Of a stretch of 64,000 nt of DNA, positions 29,305 to 37,579 are shown piece after piece (the stretch's first letter is position 1; every line of letters starts with the position of its first letter). Both the position numbers and the translations under genes were made by a program. Location: positions 1 to 64,000 of the forward strand of contig VBEG01000033.1 in the NCBI GenBank assembly GCA_005882115.1. Direction: 5' to 3'. The notes beneath the pieces were generated by a model, which ran no database searches, was not told where the DNA came from, and saw only the letters and a program-made list of their open reading frames with translations. The stretch comes from Chloroflexota bacterium. Its GTDB lineage: Bacteria > Chloroflexota > Dormibacteria > Dormibacterales > Dormibacteraceae.

Positions 29305-30666
29305 CTAAACGGCCGCCCAGTGCATCTTCTGCTCGGCGACGACGTCATCGACGGCGTCGATGAACTCCTGAACGTCGTCCTCTCCCATCGGGGTGGACAA
29401 AGCGCCCATCGCCCGTGGCGCCATCAGAACGCCGTGGTTGACGAGCCCGAGAAAGAGATCGCGGGTCTTCTTCTTGTCAGCGGCCGCCATCGACCTGTAG
29501 TCGACGACAGGTTGGTCCGTGAAATGCAAGGCGAACATCGATCCGGCGCTGTTGACCTGCACGGCGACATCGTGCGAGGCGAACACCTCCGCCAGCTGCT
29601 CCGACACCCGAGCGCCTTTGCGATTCAGGGCTTCGTACACGTCGGGCGTCAGCTCCGTCATCGCGGCGAGGCCGGCGGCCATGCCGAGCGGGTTGCCGTT
29701 GTACGTGCCGCCCTGCGCGATGCTTGGATCGCGCCGCGGGTCGAGGAGCTCCATCACGTCAGCGCGGCCACCGAATGCCGCGACGGGCAGCCCGCCCCCG
29801 ATGATCTTGCCCAGGGTGGTCAGGTCGGGCGTCACTCCGTAAAGCTGCTGGGCTCCGCCGGGCGCCACCCGCAGCGAGATCACCTCGTCGAAGATCAGGA
29901 GGATGCCGAGCTCCTGCGTGACGCGCCGCAAAACCTCAAGGAACTCGACCGTCGCCGGAATCACGCCGCCGGCACCGATGATCGGCTCGAGGATCACGGC
30001 AGCCAGGTTGGCGGCCTCTTTCCGGATGATCGCCTCGCACGCGGCTGGGTTGTTGAAGGGCAGGACGACCGTCTGCTCGAGGGCCCATCCCGGCGTGCCC
30101 ATGGAATCCGGCCGGGCGATCGGCGCGTCGGGAGGCCCGGCCTCGGCCAGGCCGGGATGAGTACTTACCTCGGCGTGGTCGTGAGTGCCGTGGTAGCCGC
30201 CCTCCATGCGGGCGATCTTGGGGCGGCCTGTGAATGCTCTCGCGAGCCGCATCGCGAACATCGTGGCCTCGGTGCCGGAGTTGCAAAAGCGGACGGCGTC
30301 GAGGCTGGGAACGCGCTCGCATAGCAGCGCCGCCAGCTTGACCTCGACGGGGTTGGCGGCCGCAAAGCCCGTGCCGCGCGCGGCCTGCGCACGCACCGCC
30401 TCCACGATCTTCGGGTGCGCGTGGCCCAGGATCATGGCCGTGTAGTTGCCGAGCATGTCGATCCGCTCGGTGCCGTCGACGTCCCAGACGCGGCAGCCTT
30501 CTCCGCGATCGATGTAGAGGGGATACGGATCGAAGTAGGTGGTCGTGCGCGTGGTGCCGCCCGGCATCACCTTCACGGCCTGCTCGTGGATGGCTCTCGA
30601 ACCCGGCGTCGCCTGCCGGTAGACCGCTTCCTGGTCGCCGCCCGTGGTCCTGGCCGCGTCCGTCAC
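29305..30666 (-). CDS. Class III PLP aminotransferase (GSA-aminomutase-like)
   Basis: A 453-residue fold-type I PLP enzyme. It has MPGGTTRTTTYFDPYPLYI, the phosphate region CNSGTEATMFAMRLARAFT, GGYHGTHDHAEVS, Asp in LLIFDEVIS and the PLP lysine in TLGKIIGGGLPVAAFGG. The closest well-known enzyme is glutamate-1-semialdehyde 2,1-aminomutase, but no heme genes are nearby. Many relatives act on other omega-amino acids, so the exact reaction is open. GTG 30666 places the family N-terminus. It is divergent from the hydrolase. Confidence 0.85.
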   Translation of the reverse strand: MTDAARTTGGDQEAVYRQATPGSRAIHEQAVKVMPGGTTRTTTYFDPYPLYIDRGEGCRVWDVDGTERIDMLGNYTAMILGHAHPKIVEAVRAQAARGTGFAAANPVEVKLAALLCERVPSLDAVRFCNSGTEATMFAMRLARAFTGRPKIARMEGGYHGTHDHAEVSTHPGLAEAGPPDAPIARPDSMGTPGWALEQTVVLPFNNPAACEAIIRKEAANLAAVILEPIIGAGGVIPATVEFLEVLRRVTQELGILLIFDEVISLRVAPGGAQQLYGVTPDLTTLGKIIGGGLPVAAFGGRADVMELLDPRRDPSIAQGGTYNGNPLGMAAGLAAMTELTPDVYEALNRKGARVSEQLAEVFASHDVAVQVNSAGSMFALHFTDQPVVDYRSMAAADKKKTRDLFLGLVNHGVLMAPRAMGALSTPMGEDDVQEFIDAVDDVVAEQKMHWAAV

Positions 30667-30731
30667 ACCGCTACGATACTTTCGCGGCGCCGTCCGGAGT
30701 GGGGGTGGAAACCAGCTGGAAGGAGCCCGCA

Positions 30732-31598
30732 ATGAGCACTGCCCTCGACCACGCGAGCGGTATCACCGAGCACGAAGCTGAGCAGGTCGAGCGCGCCAAC
30801 GCGTCAGGTCGCACGCCTGTCGTCTTCATCCATGGCCTATGGCTGCTCCCGAGCAGCTGGGACCGCTGGACGACGGTGTTCGAGGAATCCGGATTCTCGG
30901 CGGTGGCTCCAGGCTGGCCCGACGACCCCGAGACGGTGGCTGAGGCCAAGGCGCATCCGGAGGTTTTTGCCGGCAAGTCGGTCGGCCACGTCGCGGACCA
31001 CATCGACGCGGTCGTACGCGGGCTACGCAAGAAGCCCGCCGTGATCGGCCACTCGTTTGGTGGCTTGCTGGCGCAGATCATCGCTGGGCGCGGGCTCGCC
31101 GCCGTGTCGGTCGCGATCGATCCCGCCCCATTTCGCGGGGTGCTACCGCTGCCGATCTCGGCCCTGAAGGCGGCGTCGCCGGCTTTGAGCAACCCGGCCA
31201 ACCGCAACAAAGCAATTCCGCTCACTTACGAGCAGTTTCGTTTCGCCTTTGCCAACGCCGTCAGCGAGTCCGAGGCCAAAGAGCTTTATGAGCAGTACGC
31301 GGTGCCGGCCCCCGGGCTCCCGCTCTTCCAGGCGGCCGCGGCGAACCTCAACCCATGGACCGAGGTGAAAGTCGACACCACCAACCCGGACCGAGGACCG
31401 CTCTTGATCCTGGACGGCGAGAAGGACAACACGGTGCCGTGGGCGATCGCGAACGCTTCCTACAAGCGCCAGAAGCGGAACCCAGGCGTGACCGAGATCA
31501 AGAAGATCGCCGGTCGGGGGCACGCGCTGACGATCGACAGTGGCTGGAGGGAGGTCGCCGATGTGGCGCTCGCTTTTGTCAGGCGGTTTGTGAGCTAG
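30732..31598 (+). CDS. Alpha/beta hydrolase
   Basis: A 288-residue alpha/beta hydrolase. The oxyanion strand is PVVFIHGLWLLPSSWDRW, the nucleophile elbow GHSFGGLLAQII, the acid probably in ILDGEKDNTVPW, and the catalytic His in IAGRGHALTID. ATG 30732 has a GGAAGGAG-type site and no secretion signal. Esterase or related activity on an unknown substrate. The 3' end overlaps the convergent methyltransferase by 20 bases. Confidence 0.87.
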   Translation: MSTALDHASGITEHEAEQVERANASGRTPVVFIHGLWLLPSSWDRWTTVFEESGFSAVAPGWPDDPETVAEAKAHPEVFAGKSVGHVADHIDAVVRGLRKKPAVIGHSFGGLLAQIIAGRGLAAVSVAIDPAPFRGVLPLPISALKAASPALSNPANRNKAIPLTYEQFRFAFANAVSESEAKELYEQYAVPAPGLPLFQAAAANLNPWTEVKVDTTNPDRGPLLILDGEKDNTVPWAIANASYKRQKRNPGVTEIKKIAGRGHALTIDSGWREVADVALAFVRRFVS

Positions 31599-32238
31599 CG
31601 CGACCCAGCGCGGCGACCGTCCAGAGCACGCCCGTCTGCTCGAGCACGGGCTCGAGTCCGTGTTGGCGCGCGGTCGCCGCGATCTCCTGCGGCGGATGCA
31701 CGAAGATGTGGAACTCGCGTCTCATGAGCGCGAGGACCCCATTGCTCACTCCGAGCCCAAGGCGCGTCCACCACGTTCGGCGCGGGTAGCTCATGACCAG
31801 AAGCCGGCGCGCGTGCCCGGCGGCGGCGCCGGCGAGCTTCGGCATATCCGGGTAGCAGCAGATGACGCGATTCAGGACGACGATGTCGGCGCCGTCTACC
31901 TCTGCGGCCGCCTCGGCAAAATCCATCACGCGCCGCTCCACACGATCGGCCAGGCCTGCTTCCCGCAGGAGCCCGGCGGCCACGTCTTCGTAGGTCGGCG
32001 TCAGCTCGATGCTGAGGGCCCGGCTCGCACCGGCTTTCAGCAGCTCGATCTGGATCGCGCCGATGCCGCCTCCCACCTCGAGCACCGTTCTGCCCTCGAC
32101 GCCTTGCGCCTTCAAGAAGTCCACGATGCGACGTGACGTCCCGTCGAGGCCCTTGCGCCGGTAGCGCCGCGCCTCACCGCGTGCGCTGCGCTCGCTGAAC
32201 ACCCATCGGTAGCCCTTGGGTGAGCAGCAGTCGGGCAT
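31579..32238 (-). CDS. SAM-dependent methyltransferase
   Basis: A 219-residue class I methyltransferase. Motif I is TVLEVGGGIGAIQIELL, with acidic residue and loop LSIELTPTYEDVA, and motif IV DIVVLNRVICCYPDMP. The N-terminus MPDCCSPKGYRWVFSERSA carries a Cys pair typical of a small group of actinobacterial methyltransferases of unknown substrate. It begins 2 bases after the corA stop, so LysE, CorA and this protein form one operon. Confidence 0.83.
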   Translation of the reverse strand: MPDCCSPKGYRWVFSERSARGEARRYRRKGLDGTSRRIVDFLKAQGVEGRTVLEVGGGIGAIQIELLKAGASRALSIELTPTYEDVAAGLLREAGLADRVERRVMDFAEAAAEVDGADIVVLNRVICCYPDMPKLAGAAAGHARRLLVMSYPRRTWWTRLGLGVSNGVLALMRREFHIFVHPPQEIAATARQHGLEPVLEQTGVLWTVAALGRASSQTA

Positions 32239-32240
32239 TG

Positions 32241-33203
32241 TCAGATCCAGCCGCGGCGGCGGAAGAAGTAGAGCTGGATCAGGGTCGCCACCACCATCGT
32301 CGCCACTCCAATCGCGAAGGCCAGGTACGGCGATTCGAGCACGTTGACGAGGTACGAGAAGTTCATGCCGAAAAAGCCGGTGAGGAAGCTCAGGGGAAGA
32401 AACAGGCTGGCGATCACCGTCAGGGCTTTGGTGGTCTCGTTCAGCCGGTTGGACACCGTCGAAAGGTACACATCCATCGCGCCGGTGAGCAGGTCGCGCA
32501 GGGAGTCCGCGGTCTCGTACTGGCGCACCATGTGGTCGTACACGTCGCGGTAGTACAGCGTCATGTCCTGCTGCTGCAGGTGGATCCCATGAGTGATCAG
32601 TCGCTGAAAGACGTCCCGCTGCGCGCCCAGGAATCTGCGCAGCTCGCTCACCGTGTGCTTCATGTGGTAGATGCGGTTCAGCGCAAGCTGGGTCGCTTTC
32701 GCGGTGATCTCGTCCTCCAGCGCGTCGACCTCGTCGTCCAGCTTGTCGAGCACCGGAAAGGTGGCATCGACCAGCGTGTCGATTGCGAGGTACGTGAGGA
32801 ACGACGGCTTGCCATGAGCAAGCTCGGGGCTCTTGTGGATGCGCTCCTGGAGCTCTTTCAGTTGCGGTGATGTTTCCTGGTGGACCGTGATCAGATAGTG
32901 GGCGCCGACGAACATGTGGTGCTCGAGCAGCCTGATATCGTCGCCCGCCAGCTCGGCGACGAACAACACCGCGAAGTTGTAGTCGTTGTACTCGTCGACC
33001 TTCGGTCGCTGGTCCTGGTGGCGGATGTCCTCAATCGTCAGCGGGTGAAACTTGAACGTGTGCTCGAGCAGCTCGTAGTCCGCATCGTCGGGCGCCTCGA
33101 TGTCGAGCCAGAACCCAAGCTCGTGTGCGTCGTTGAAGCAGCGCGTGATCTCTTCGATCTTGGTCGATGCATTCAGGCCGTTAACCGTGAGCAAGGTTCT
33201 CAT
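32241..33203 (-). CDS. corA: CorA-family divalent-metal channel
   Basis: A 320-residue member of the CorA Mg2+/Co2+ channel family. A long cytosolic funnel domain precedes two C-terminal TM helices. The selectivity motif GMN stands at the end of TM1 (LTGFFGMNFSYL), and the basic tail YFFRRRGWI follows TM2. ATG 33203 overlaps the LysE stop as ATGA. The companions do not indicate which metal is carried. Confidence 0.92.
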   Translation of the reverse strand: MRTLLTVNGLNASTKIEEITRCFNDAHELGFWLDIEAPDDADYELLEHTFKFHPLTIEDIRHQDQRPKVDEYNDYNFAVLFVAELAGDDIRLLEHHMFVGAHYLITVHQETSPQLKELQERIHKSPELAHGKPSFLTYLAIDTLVDATFPVLDKLDDEVDALEDEITAKATQLALNRIYHMKHTVSELRRFLGAQRDVFQRLITHGIHLQQQDMTLYYRDVYDHMVRQYETADSLRDLLTGAMDVYLSTVSNRLNETTKALTVIASLFLPLSFLTGFFGMNFSYLVNVLESPYLAFAIGVATMVVATLIQLYFFRRRGWI

Positions 33204-33823
33204 GGTCTTTTGAACCCGGACGCCGCGGCGGCGACGCCAAGGGCGACATAGGTGCCCGCGGCGATCCTGCCCGAGCGGCGCTGGGCGACGGTGCTCCGCA
33301 GGAACCGCGCTCCCACCGCCGACGCGGCGAGCACGTAGGAGACGTCCACGGCGACCGCGACGGAGATGTAGACCGCGCCCAGGACAAGCACCTGCAGCGC
33401 GATCGGCGCTGTCGGGTTGAGAAACTGCGGCAAGAAGGCGACGAAGAAGACGGCCACCTTCGGGTTGACGAGCTGGGTGGCGAAGCCCTGGACGAAGACG
33501 CGGCCGAGCCGCGCCGGCGCCGGCGTCACGGGTCGGTCGACCTCCCGCCAGCGCTGGACGCCGAGGTAGATCAGGTACGCGGCTCCCGCGAAGCGAAGGA
33601 CGTCGAGCGCCTGCGTCGATGCCGAGAGCAACGCGCCGACGCCAGTCGCCGCCGCCGCGAGCCAGACGACCTCGCCGGATTCGATCCCGATCATGGAGGC
33701 GAACCCAGCAGGGCGTCCCTGGGACACGCTGCGCGCCGTGACGTAGAGCACGCCAGGACCCGGAGTGACGGTCAACAGGAAGGTTGCCAGCGCGAAGAGC
33801 AGCAGCGTCGTCGGGCCGGGCAT
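33200..33823 (-). CDS. LysE/RhtB-family exporter
   Basis: A 207-residue six-TM exporter. The N-terminal signature is FLLTVTPGPGVLYVTARSVSQG. Helix 3 has AGAAYLIYLGVQRWR and the central loop QGFATQLVNPKVAVFFVAFLPQF is split over two helices, all as in LysE/RhtB amino-acid exporters. ATG 33823 is preferred over the ATG six codons upstream because it opens at the family start. First gene of the LysE-CorA-methyltransferase operon. Substrate unknown. Confidence 0.9.
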   Translation of the reverse strand: MPGPTTLLLFALATFLLTVTPGPGVLYVTARSVSQGRPAGFASMIGIESGEVVWLAAAATGVGALLSASTQALDVLRFAGAAYLIYLGVQRWREVDRPVTPAPARLGRVFVQGFATQLVNPKVAVFFVAFLPQFLNPTAPIALQVLVLGAVYISVAVAVDVSYVLAASAVGARFLRSTVAQRRSGRIAAGTYVALGVAAAASGFKRP

Positions 33824-33862
33824 GGCGAGATCATGATGCAACGCCCGGGCGGCGGATCGGCT

Positions 33863-34375
33863 TTATCCCGGCGTCTCCGCCATCTCGTCGATGCAGATCG
33901 CTGCGCACAGAAGCAGGACCTCGTCCTGGCCTGGAGCCAACGCGATGCCATACGTGTCGTCGAGGCTGAACCACTGCTTGGAGATCGTGGCCACCGGCTT
34001 CCCGCCCGACGTGATCTGGTACTCGTGCTTCAGGACATTGCCCTGCGCCTCGAGCTCCGCGCCGCCTTCGACCTTGATCGAGAACTTCTGCTTGAACAAG
34101 GCTATCGCCTTCTTGACCGTGGCCGACAGCTTGCCGCCGCGCAGGATCTTCATGGTCGGCTGGAGCGAAAGCAGCTTGGCTTCGATCGTCGCGAGCTCGT
34201 TGTCATTCACGTCCGCGACGACGAACGTCTCGCGAAGGCTCATGGCCTTGCTGTCCGCCTTGTAGACGTTCTCGCCACCGGCGTTCTGGATCCAGAAGTC
34301 CTCGCCCAAAGAGAACAGCTGATGTCGCAGCTGAAAGGTCGTCCAACCGTTTTCGAGCGACTTGCTTTCGGTCAA
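33863..34375 (-). CDS. LURP-one-related/YxjI-like protein
   Basis: A 170-residue beta-rich protein. Repeating strands such as QLFSLGEDFWIQNAGGENVY, SLRETFVVADVNDNEL and LKHEYQITSGGKPVATISKQ match the Tubby-like LURP-one-related family. These proteins are thought to bind lipids or nucleotides and have no catalytic residues. The start is TTG 34375 and no better codon is seen. A single gene between LysE and the DUF222 gene. Confidence 0.78.
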   Translation of the reverse strand: MTESKSLENGWTTFQLRHQLFSLGEDFWIQNAGGENVYKADSKAMSLRETFVVADVNDNELATIEAKLLSLQPTMKILRGGKLSATVKKAIALFKQKFSIKVEGGAELEAQGNVLKHEYQITSGGKPVATISKQWFSLDDTYGIALAPGQDEVLLLCAAICIDEMAETPG

Positions 34376-34417
34376 CGCGCCGGAAGTCTATCGCTCCGTC
34401 TGCCGAATTTCGTGGCC

Positions 34418-35605
34418 TTACGCCGCCCAGCGCCTTCCAGGTCCCCGGACCCTTCGCGGAATCACTCTTTCCGGCGGGATGAACTTCACGCCTTCCCCAG
34501 CCCTGATCACCTGCCAGCGACCTTCGTGAACCAACCGATGGTGGTAGTAGCAAAGAGGAAGCAGGTTGGGCAGGTCGCTTCGCCCGCCATGCGCCCAGAA
34601 CTCGAGGTGATGCGGGCTCGTCATGTTGACCGGCCGGTCGCAGCCGGGGCCTGCGCAGCTGGAATGCCGCGCCTTGAGTGCTCGCCATTGCGAGGGCGAG
34701 ACCGAGCGCGTCGCCCGACCGACGTCGACCACGACTGAACCGGCCTTCAGGATCCGATGCAAGGCGCCATCGCACGCCAGGCGCTGTACGGTCTTGCTCG
34801 AGATCGGCATCCCGCTCTCGAGCTTGGAGGCTGCTGCGCCGAGCTCGCCTTTCAGACCTTCGATGGTGGTGCTGATGCTGATGTGCGGCCGCACGCCGTT
34901 TCGCCGCGGCAAGGTGCCGGCGCCCATCGCATGATGCATCGCCTCGACCAGCGCGTCAGCGCGCCGCTGCTTGGCCGTCCTCCGATCGTGAGCGCCGAGC
35001 GGCTGGGACAAGGAGTCGATCGCCGTCTTGAAAGCCGCCCCGCCCGCGGGATCAAGCCAAGCGTCGAGGCGGTATATGCCGCCAGAGGTTTGGCTGATAT
35101 CGAGGGAACGCAGCTCGTAGTCCTGTTCGACCTTGCCCTCGAAGCCCTCGACGTCCCAAAGGACGCGAGCCTCATAGGTGAGGTAGCGCAGGTCCTTGAT
35201 CGAAAAGCGTTGGGCGAACCCGATCCAGTCGTTCTCGTCGATGTACTCCCGCTTCTCGCCCACCTGCTCGCTCAGATGACAGATCACCGCCGTCGCCTGA
35301 TAGCCGATCTGGCCTGAGCTAAGGGCCTCAGCGATCTTGGGCAGGTTGCTCAGCTGGTCGCCGACGCAGAGGCGATCGGCCGCCGTCGTCTTCGACATCT
35401 GGCACTGATTGGCCACCCACGAGCACGCACTTTGGCCGGCAAGAAGGTGATCGCCCCGCTTTCTGCCCCGGCTGACGACCGTGCACAAAGCGCCCTGGAG
35501 ACGGTCGATCACCGCAGACAGACGCCGAGGATCTACGAAATCGAGGTCGGCATCACGTTCGAAATCGCGGGCCGCATCTTCGAGCGCTTGTAGGTCAGCC
35601 GACAT
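34418..35605 (-). CDS. DUF222/HNH nuclease (13E12-repeat type), SOS-type promoter
   Basis: A 395-residue protein. The DUF222 domain (residues ~15-300) is helical with CSWVANQCQMSKTTAADRL and GQIGYQATAVICHLSEQVG. A C-terminal HNH nuclease domain carries CAGPGCDRPV and HHLEFWAHGGRSDLPNLLPL, then CYYHHRLVHEG. Cys, His and Asn of HNH are intact. In M. tuberculosis several members of this 13E12 family are LexA-regulated. Here a near-perfect LexA box lies 12 bases before the ATG. These genes are often multi-copy and mobile, but no flanking element is visible. Confidence 0.88.
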   Translation of the reverse strand: MSADLQALEDAARDFERDADLDFVDPRRLSAVIDRLQGALCTVVSRGRKRGDHLLAGQSACSWVANQCQMSKTTAADRLCVGDQLSNLPKIAEALSSGQIGYQATAVICHLSEQVGEKREYIDENDWIGFAQRFSIKDLRYLTYEARVLWDVEGFEGKVEQDYELRSLDISQTSGGIYRLDAWLDPAGGAAFKTAIDSLSQPLGAHDRRTAKQRRADALVEAMHHAMGAGTLPRRNGVRPHISISTTIEGLKGELGAAASKLESGMPISSKTVQRLACDGALHRILKAGSVVVDVGRATRSVSPSQWRALKARHSSCAGPGCDRPVNMTSPHHLEFWAHGGRSDLPNLLPLCYYHHRLVHEGRWQVIRAGEGVKFIPPERVIPRRVRGPGRRWAA

Positions 35606-35611
35606 GCTAAT

Positions 35612-35640
35612 ATAATACGAACTTTCGTTCGAGAGAGCAA
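35612..35640 (-). promoter_or_regulatory. LexA-box promoter of the DUF222/HNH gene
   Basis: On the minus strand TTGCTC (35640-35635) is followed after exactly 17 bases by TATTAT (35617-35612). The spacer holds TCGAACGAAAGTTCG, completed by T at 35617. This matches the mycobacterial LexA consensus TCGAAC-N4-GTTCGA at 11 of 12 positions. The expected transcription start, ~7 bases past the -10, is at or within a base of the ATG at 35605, so the mRNA is probably leaderless. LexA binding would block the promoter. Confidence 0.75.
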
Positions 35641-35705
35641 GTGTTGCGCTGTAAATTTATATTGAAAGGACCCGCCCAACCCTCGTGCCCGGCCCATTCT
35701 AAATC

Positions 35706-35930
35706 CTCACTCCGGGTGGGTTTCTGGGTCGCCGGACCTCGCCCTGACTCCCCTCACCGCCCTCACTCCGGACTGGCTCCGGGTCGCCCGACCTGGCCCT
35801 GACACCCCCTTTCACCGTCCAACTCGCGTCTCCCTGCGTCGCCGGGCTCCACGCGCACACCCCTTCACTGCCCTAACTCCGTGTGGGTCAGAGTCGCCGG
35901 ACCTGCCCGTGACTCCAGTTCACGGGCCCC
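35706..35930. repeat. Four degenerate ~56-base tandem repeats
   Basis: Units begin at about 35706, 35762, 35820 and 35873. Each reads roughly CTCACTCCG, then GGGTCGCCGGACCT, then CCCTGACTCC, then TTCACCGCC. Units 1 and 2 are the most alike; 3 and 4 are diverged and slightly different in length (periods 56, 58, 53). The block is strongly pyrimidine-biased on the plus strand and has no open frame of note. It fills the gap between the SOS promoter and the terminator of the small hydrophobic gene. Confidence 0.7.
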
Positions 35931-35940
35931 AGAAACACGA

Positions 35941-35962
35941 CGAGCGCCCCGCAGGGCGCTCG
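35941..35962 (-). terminator. Rho-independent terminator after the small hydrophobic gene
   Basis: A perfect 9-base stem, CGAGCGCCC at 35941-35949 and GGGCGCTCG at 35954-35962, with a CGCA loop. Read on the minus strand it is followed by TCGTGTTTCT, a modest T-rich tail. It lies 22 bases after the stop of the 56-residue membrane protein and shields the tandem repeats and the DUF222 gene from read-through. Confidence 0.7.
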
Positions 35963-35983
35963 CCTAAGAGTCTTGACTACCCG

Positions 35984-36154
35984 TTACCAGCGGTACCAGC
36001 GCCCGCCGCCAGAGCCGCGGAACACGAACCCGAGGGCCCAAAGGATGAGCCCGATCAGAAGGATGATCCACAGAATCTGCAACCCGGATGCGAGCAGTCC
36101 GCCACCACCGAAGATGAGCAGCAGCAGGACCAAGACGATCAGAGCAGCAACCAT
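35984..36154 (-). CDS. 56-residue hydrophobic protein, lmo0937 family-like
   Basis: Start ATG 36154, preceded on its strand by AAGGAGG twelve bases away, and stop TAA at 35984. The protein starts MVAALIVLVLLLLIFGGGG and continues LQILWIILLIGLILWALGF, ending GGGRWYRW. The Gly-rich turn between two short hydrophobic helices and the aromatic/Arg tail match the lmo0937-type hydrophobic stress proteins. Function unknown, membrane-located. It is followed by a good terminator and preceded by the GlsB-like gene on the same strand. Confidence 0.82.
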   Translation of the reverse strand: MVAALIVLVLLLLIFGGGGLLASGLQILWIILLIGLILWALGFVFRGSGGGRWYRW

Positions 36155-36240
36155 CTCGGTTGTCCACCTCCTTTCCTTGATTGGCGGCCCGGATGGGGCC
36201 GGCCCTCGCCGGCACCCGAACGCCTGTGCGAAAAGAACTC

Positions 36241-36501
36241 TCAGACGGTGCGAATCGGCTCTCGCTTCATCATGTGGACGAGGGCGACCAGGACGACCGC
36301 GCCGATCAACGCGACGATGAACGAGATGACCAGGCCGGTCGGCGCCGTGCCGAAGATCAGCGAGAAGACGAAGCCCCCGACGAATGAGCCCACGATCCCC
36401 AGGACGACGTCCCAGATGATCCCATAGCCGTGGCCGCTCATGATCTTGCCCGCCAGCCAGCCGACGATGGCCCCCATGATCAGAAACCCGATCAGTTGCA
36501 T
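36241..36501 (-). CDS. GlsB/YeaQ/YmgE-type stress membrane protein
   Basis: An 86-residue protein with three TM helices: MQLIGFLIMGAIVGWLAGKI, then DVVLGIVGSFVGGFVFSLIF, then a helix around VISFIVALIGAVVLVALVH. This is the transglycosylase-associated (YeaQ/YmgE/GlsB) family, which has no transglycosylase activity of its own and is induced by stress in several bacteria. ATG 36501 opens exactly at the family start. It lies 86 bases upstream of the 56-residue hydrophobic protein, and the two may be co-transcribed. Confidence 0.9.
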   Translation of the reverse strand: MQLIGFLIMGAIVGWLAGKIMSGHGYGIIWDVVLGIVGSFVGGFVFSLIFGTAPTGLVISFIVALIGAVVLVALVHMMKREPIRTV

Positions 36502-36612
36502 CTCCCGAACCCCCAGGTAGGTTTGTAGATCGCCAGGTGGCGCTCTCATCTGATTAACCCGGCGCCACCGCCTACTACCTGACCGCCGTCGCGCGCCTCC
36601 TCTACTTATGGG

Positions 36613-37579
36613 CTATATATGGGCGGGCCGGGCGAACTCCTGGCTGCCGCCGAGGTCAGAGGTGGCCACGTGGCACGCGGCCTCGTGCTCGGGCCGGAGC
36701 AGGCGCAGCAGCGGGGTGACGCGCGAGCACTCCTCGATCGCGTAAGGGCAGCGGGCGCGGAAACGGCATCCTTCCCCCGGGTTGATCACCCGCGGCGGCT
36801 CCTGGACCTCCGTCTTCTCCGGCAGCGAGATCGGCGCCCGCGGGTCCGGCACGGCCGAAAGCAAGACGGTCTGCGACGTAGCGCGCGCTCGCGATGTCAT
36901 GTGTGATGTACAGGAACGAGATGCGCTCTCTCCGGCGGAGGGTGGCCATCAGGTTCAGCACGCCGATGCGGACCGAGACGTCGAGCATGGATACCGGCTC
37001 GTCGGCCAGGATCAGCTCGGGCCGGCATGCGAGCGCCTGCGCGAATCCGATCCTCTGCCGCTGCCCCCCGCTCAGCTGGTAGGGATATTTGCTAAGAAAG
37101 TCGCGCGCGGGCACAAGGCCGACCGCTTCGAGCAGGCGCTCCGCCTCGTCTTGACGGCCCCGCCGGCTGAGGTCCGGCCGGTGCAGCTTCAGGGCCCGCA
37201 TGATGCCGTGCGAGACCTGATAGACGGGGCTCAGCGACCCGTAGGGGTCCTGGAAAACCATCGGCACCCGGCCGCGGTACTCCAGCACCTCGCGCCTCGA
37301 GCGCAAGCCCTTCACCGACTGGCCCCGGTGCAGGACGTCGCCGGCCGTCGGTTTGTAGACCCCGGCGATCAGACGCGCGATCGTGCTCTTGCCGCTGCCA
37401 CTCTCGCCGACCAGGGCGACGATCTCGTCCTCGTGGATCGAGAGGTTGATGCCGTCGACGCCGTGCAGGTAGCGACTCGAAAGGAACCCGCCAAGACGGA
37501 AATGCTTGGTGAGGTCGACAGTGCGCAGGAGCTCCCTTGCATCCTCGCGGGGCCGCAGCGGCAGATCGGCGACCGTCAT
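36613..37579 (-). pseudogene. Peptide-type ABC ATPase DppF/OppF, interrupted
   Basis: Translation from 37579 gives a good OppF-like ATPase: GESGSGKSTIARL, FQDPYGSLSPVYQV, LSGGQRQRIGFAQALA, LILADEPVSMLDVS and the H-loop YITHDIASARYVADR. After YVADR (near 36866-36870) the frame turns to low-complexity Ala/Gly sequence. The missing C-terminus resumes at the same point in another frame as LLSAVPDPRAPISLPEKTEV, with the Cys-containing OppF tail GCRFRARCPYAIEECSRV. By comparison with the DppD partner about 29 residues between ADR and LLSAVP are absent. So there was a deletion of roughly 85-90 bases not divisible by three. The gene overlaps dppD by 4 bases. Confidence 0.8.

Noticed and set aside
35706-35930. 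CRISPR array
   Set aside because: The repeats are degenerate, directly adjoining with no unique spacers, and no cas genes are present.
35909-36427. Plus-strand frame of 172 codons over the two small membrane genes
   Set aside because: It is Pro/Thr/Arg-rich, covers a terminator hairpin and is antisense to two recognisable small proteins.
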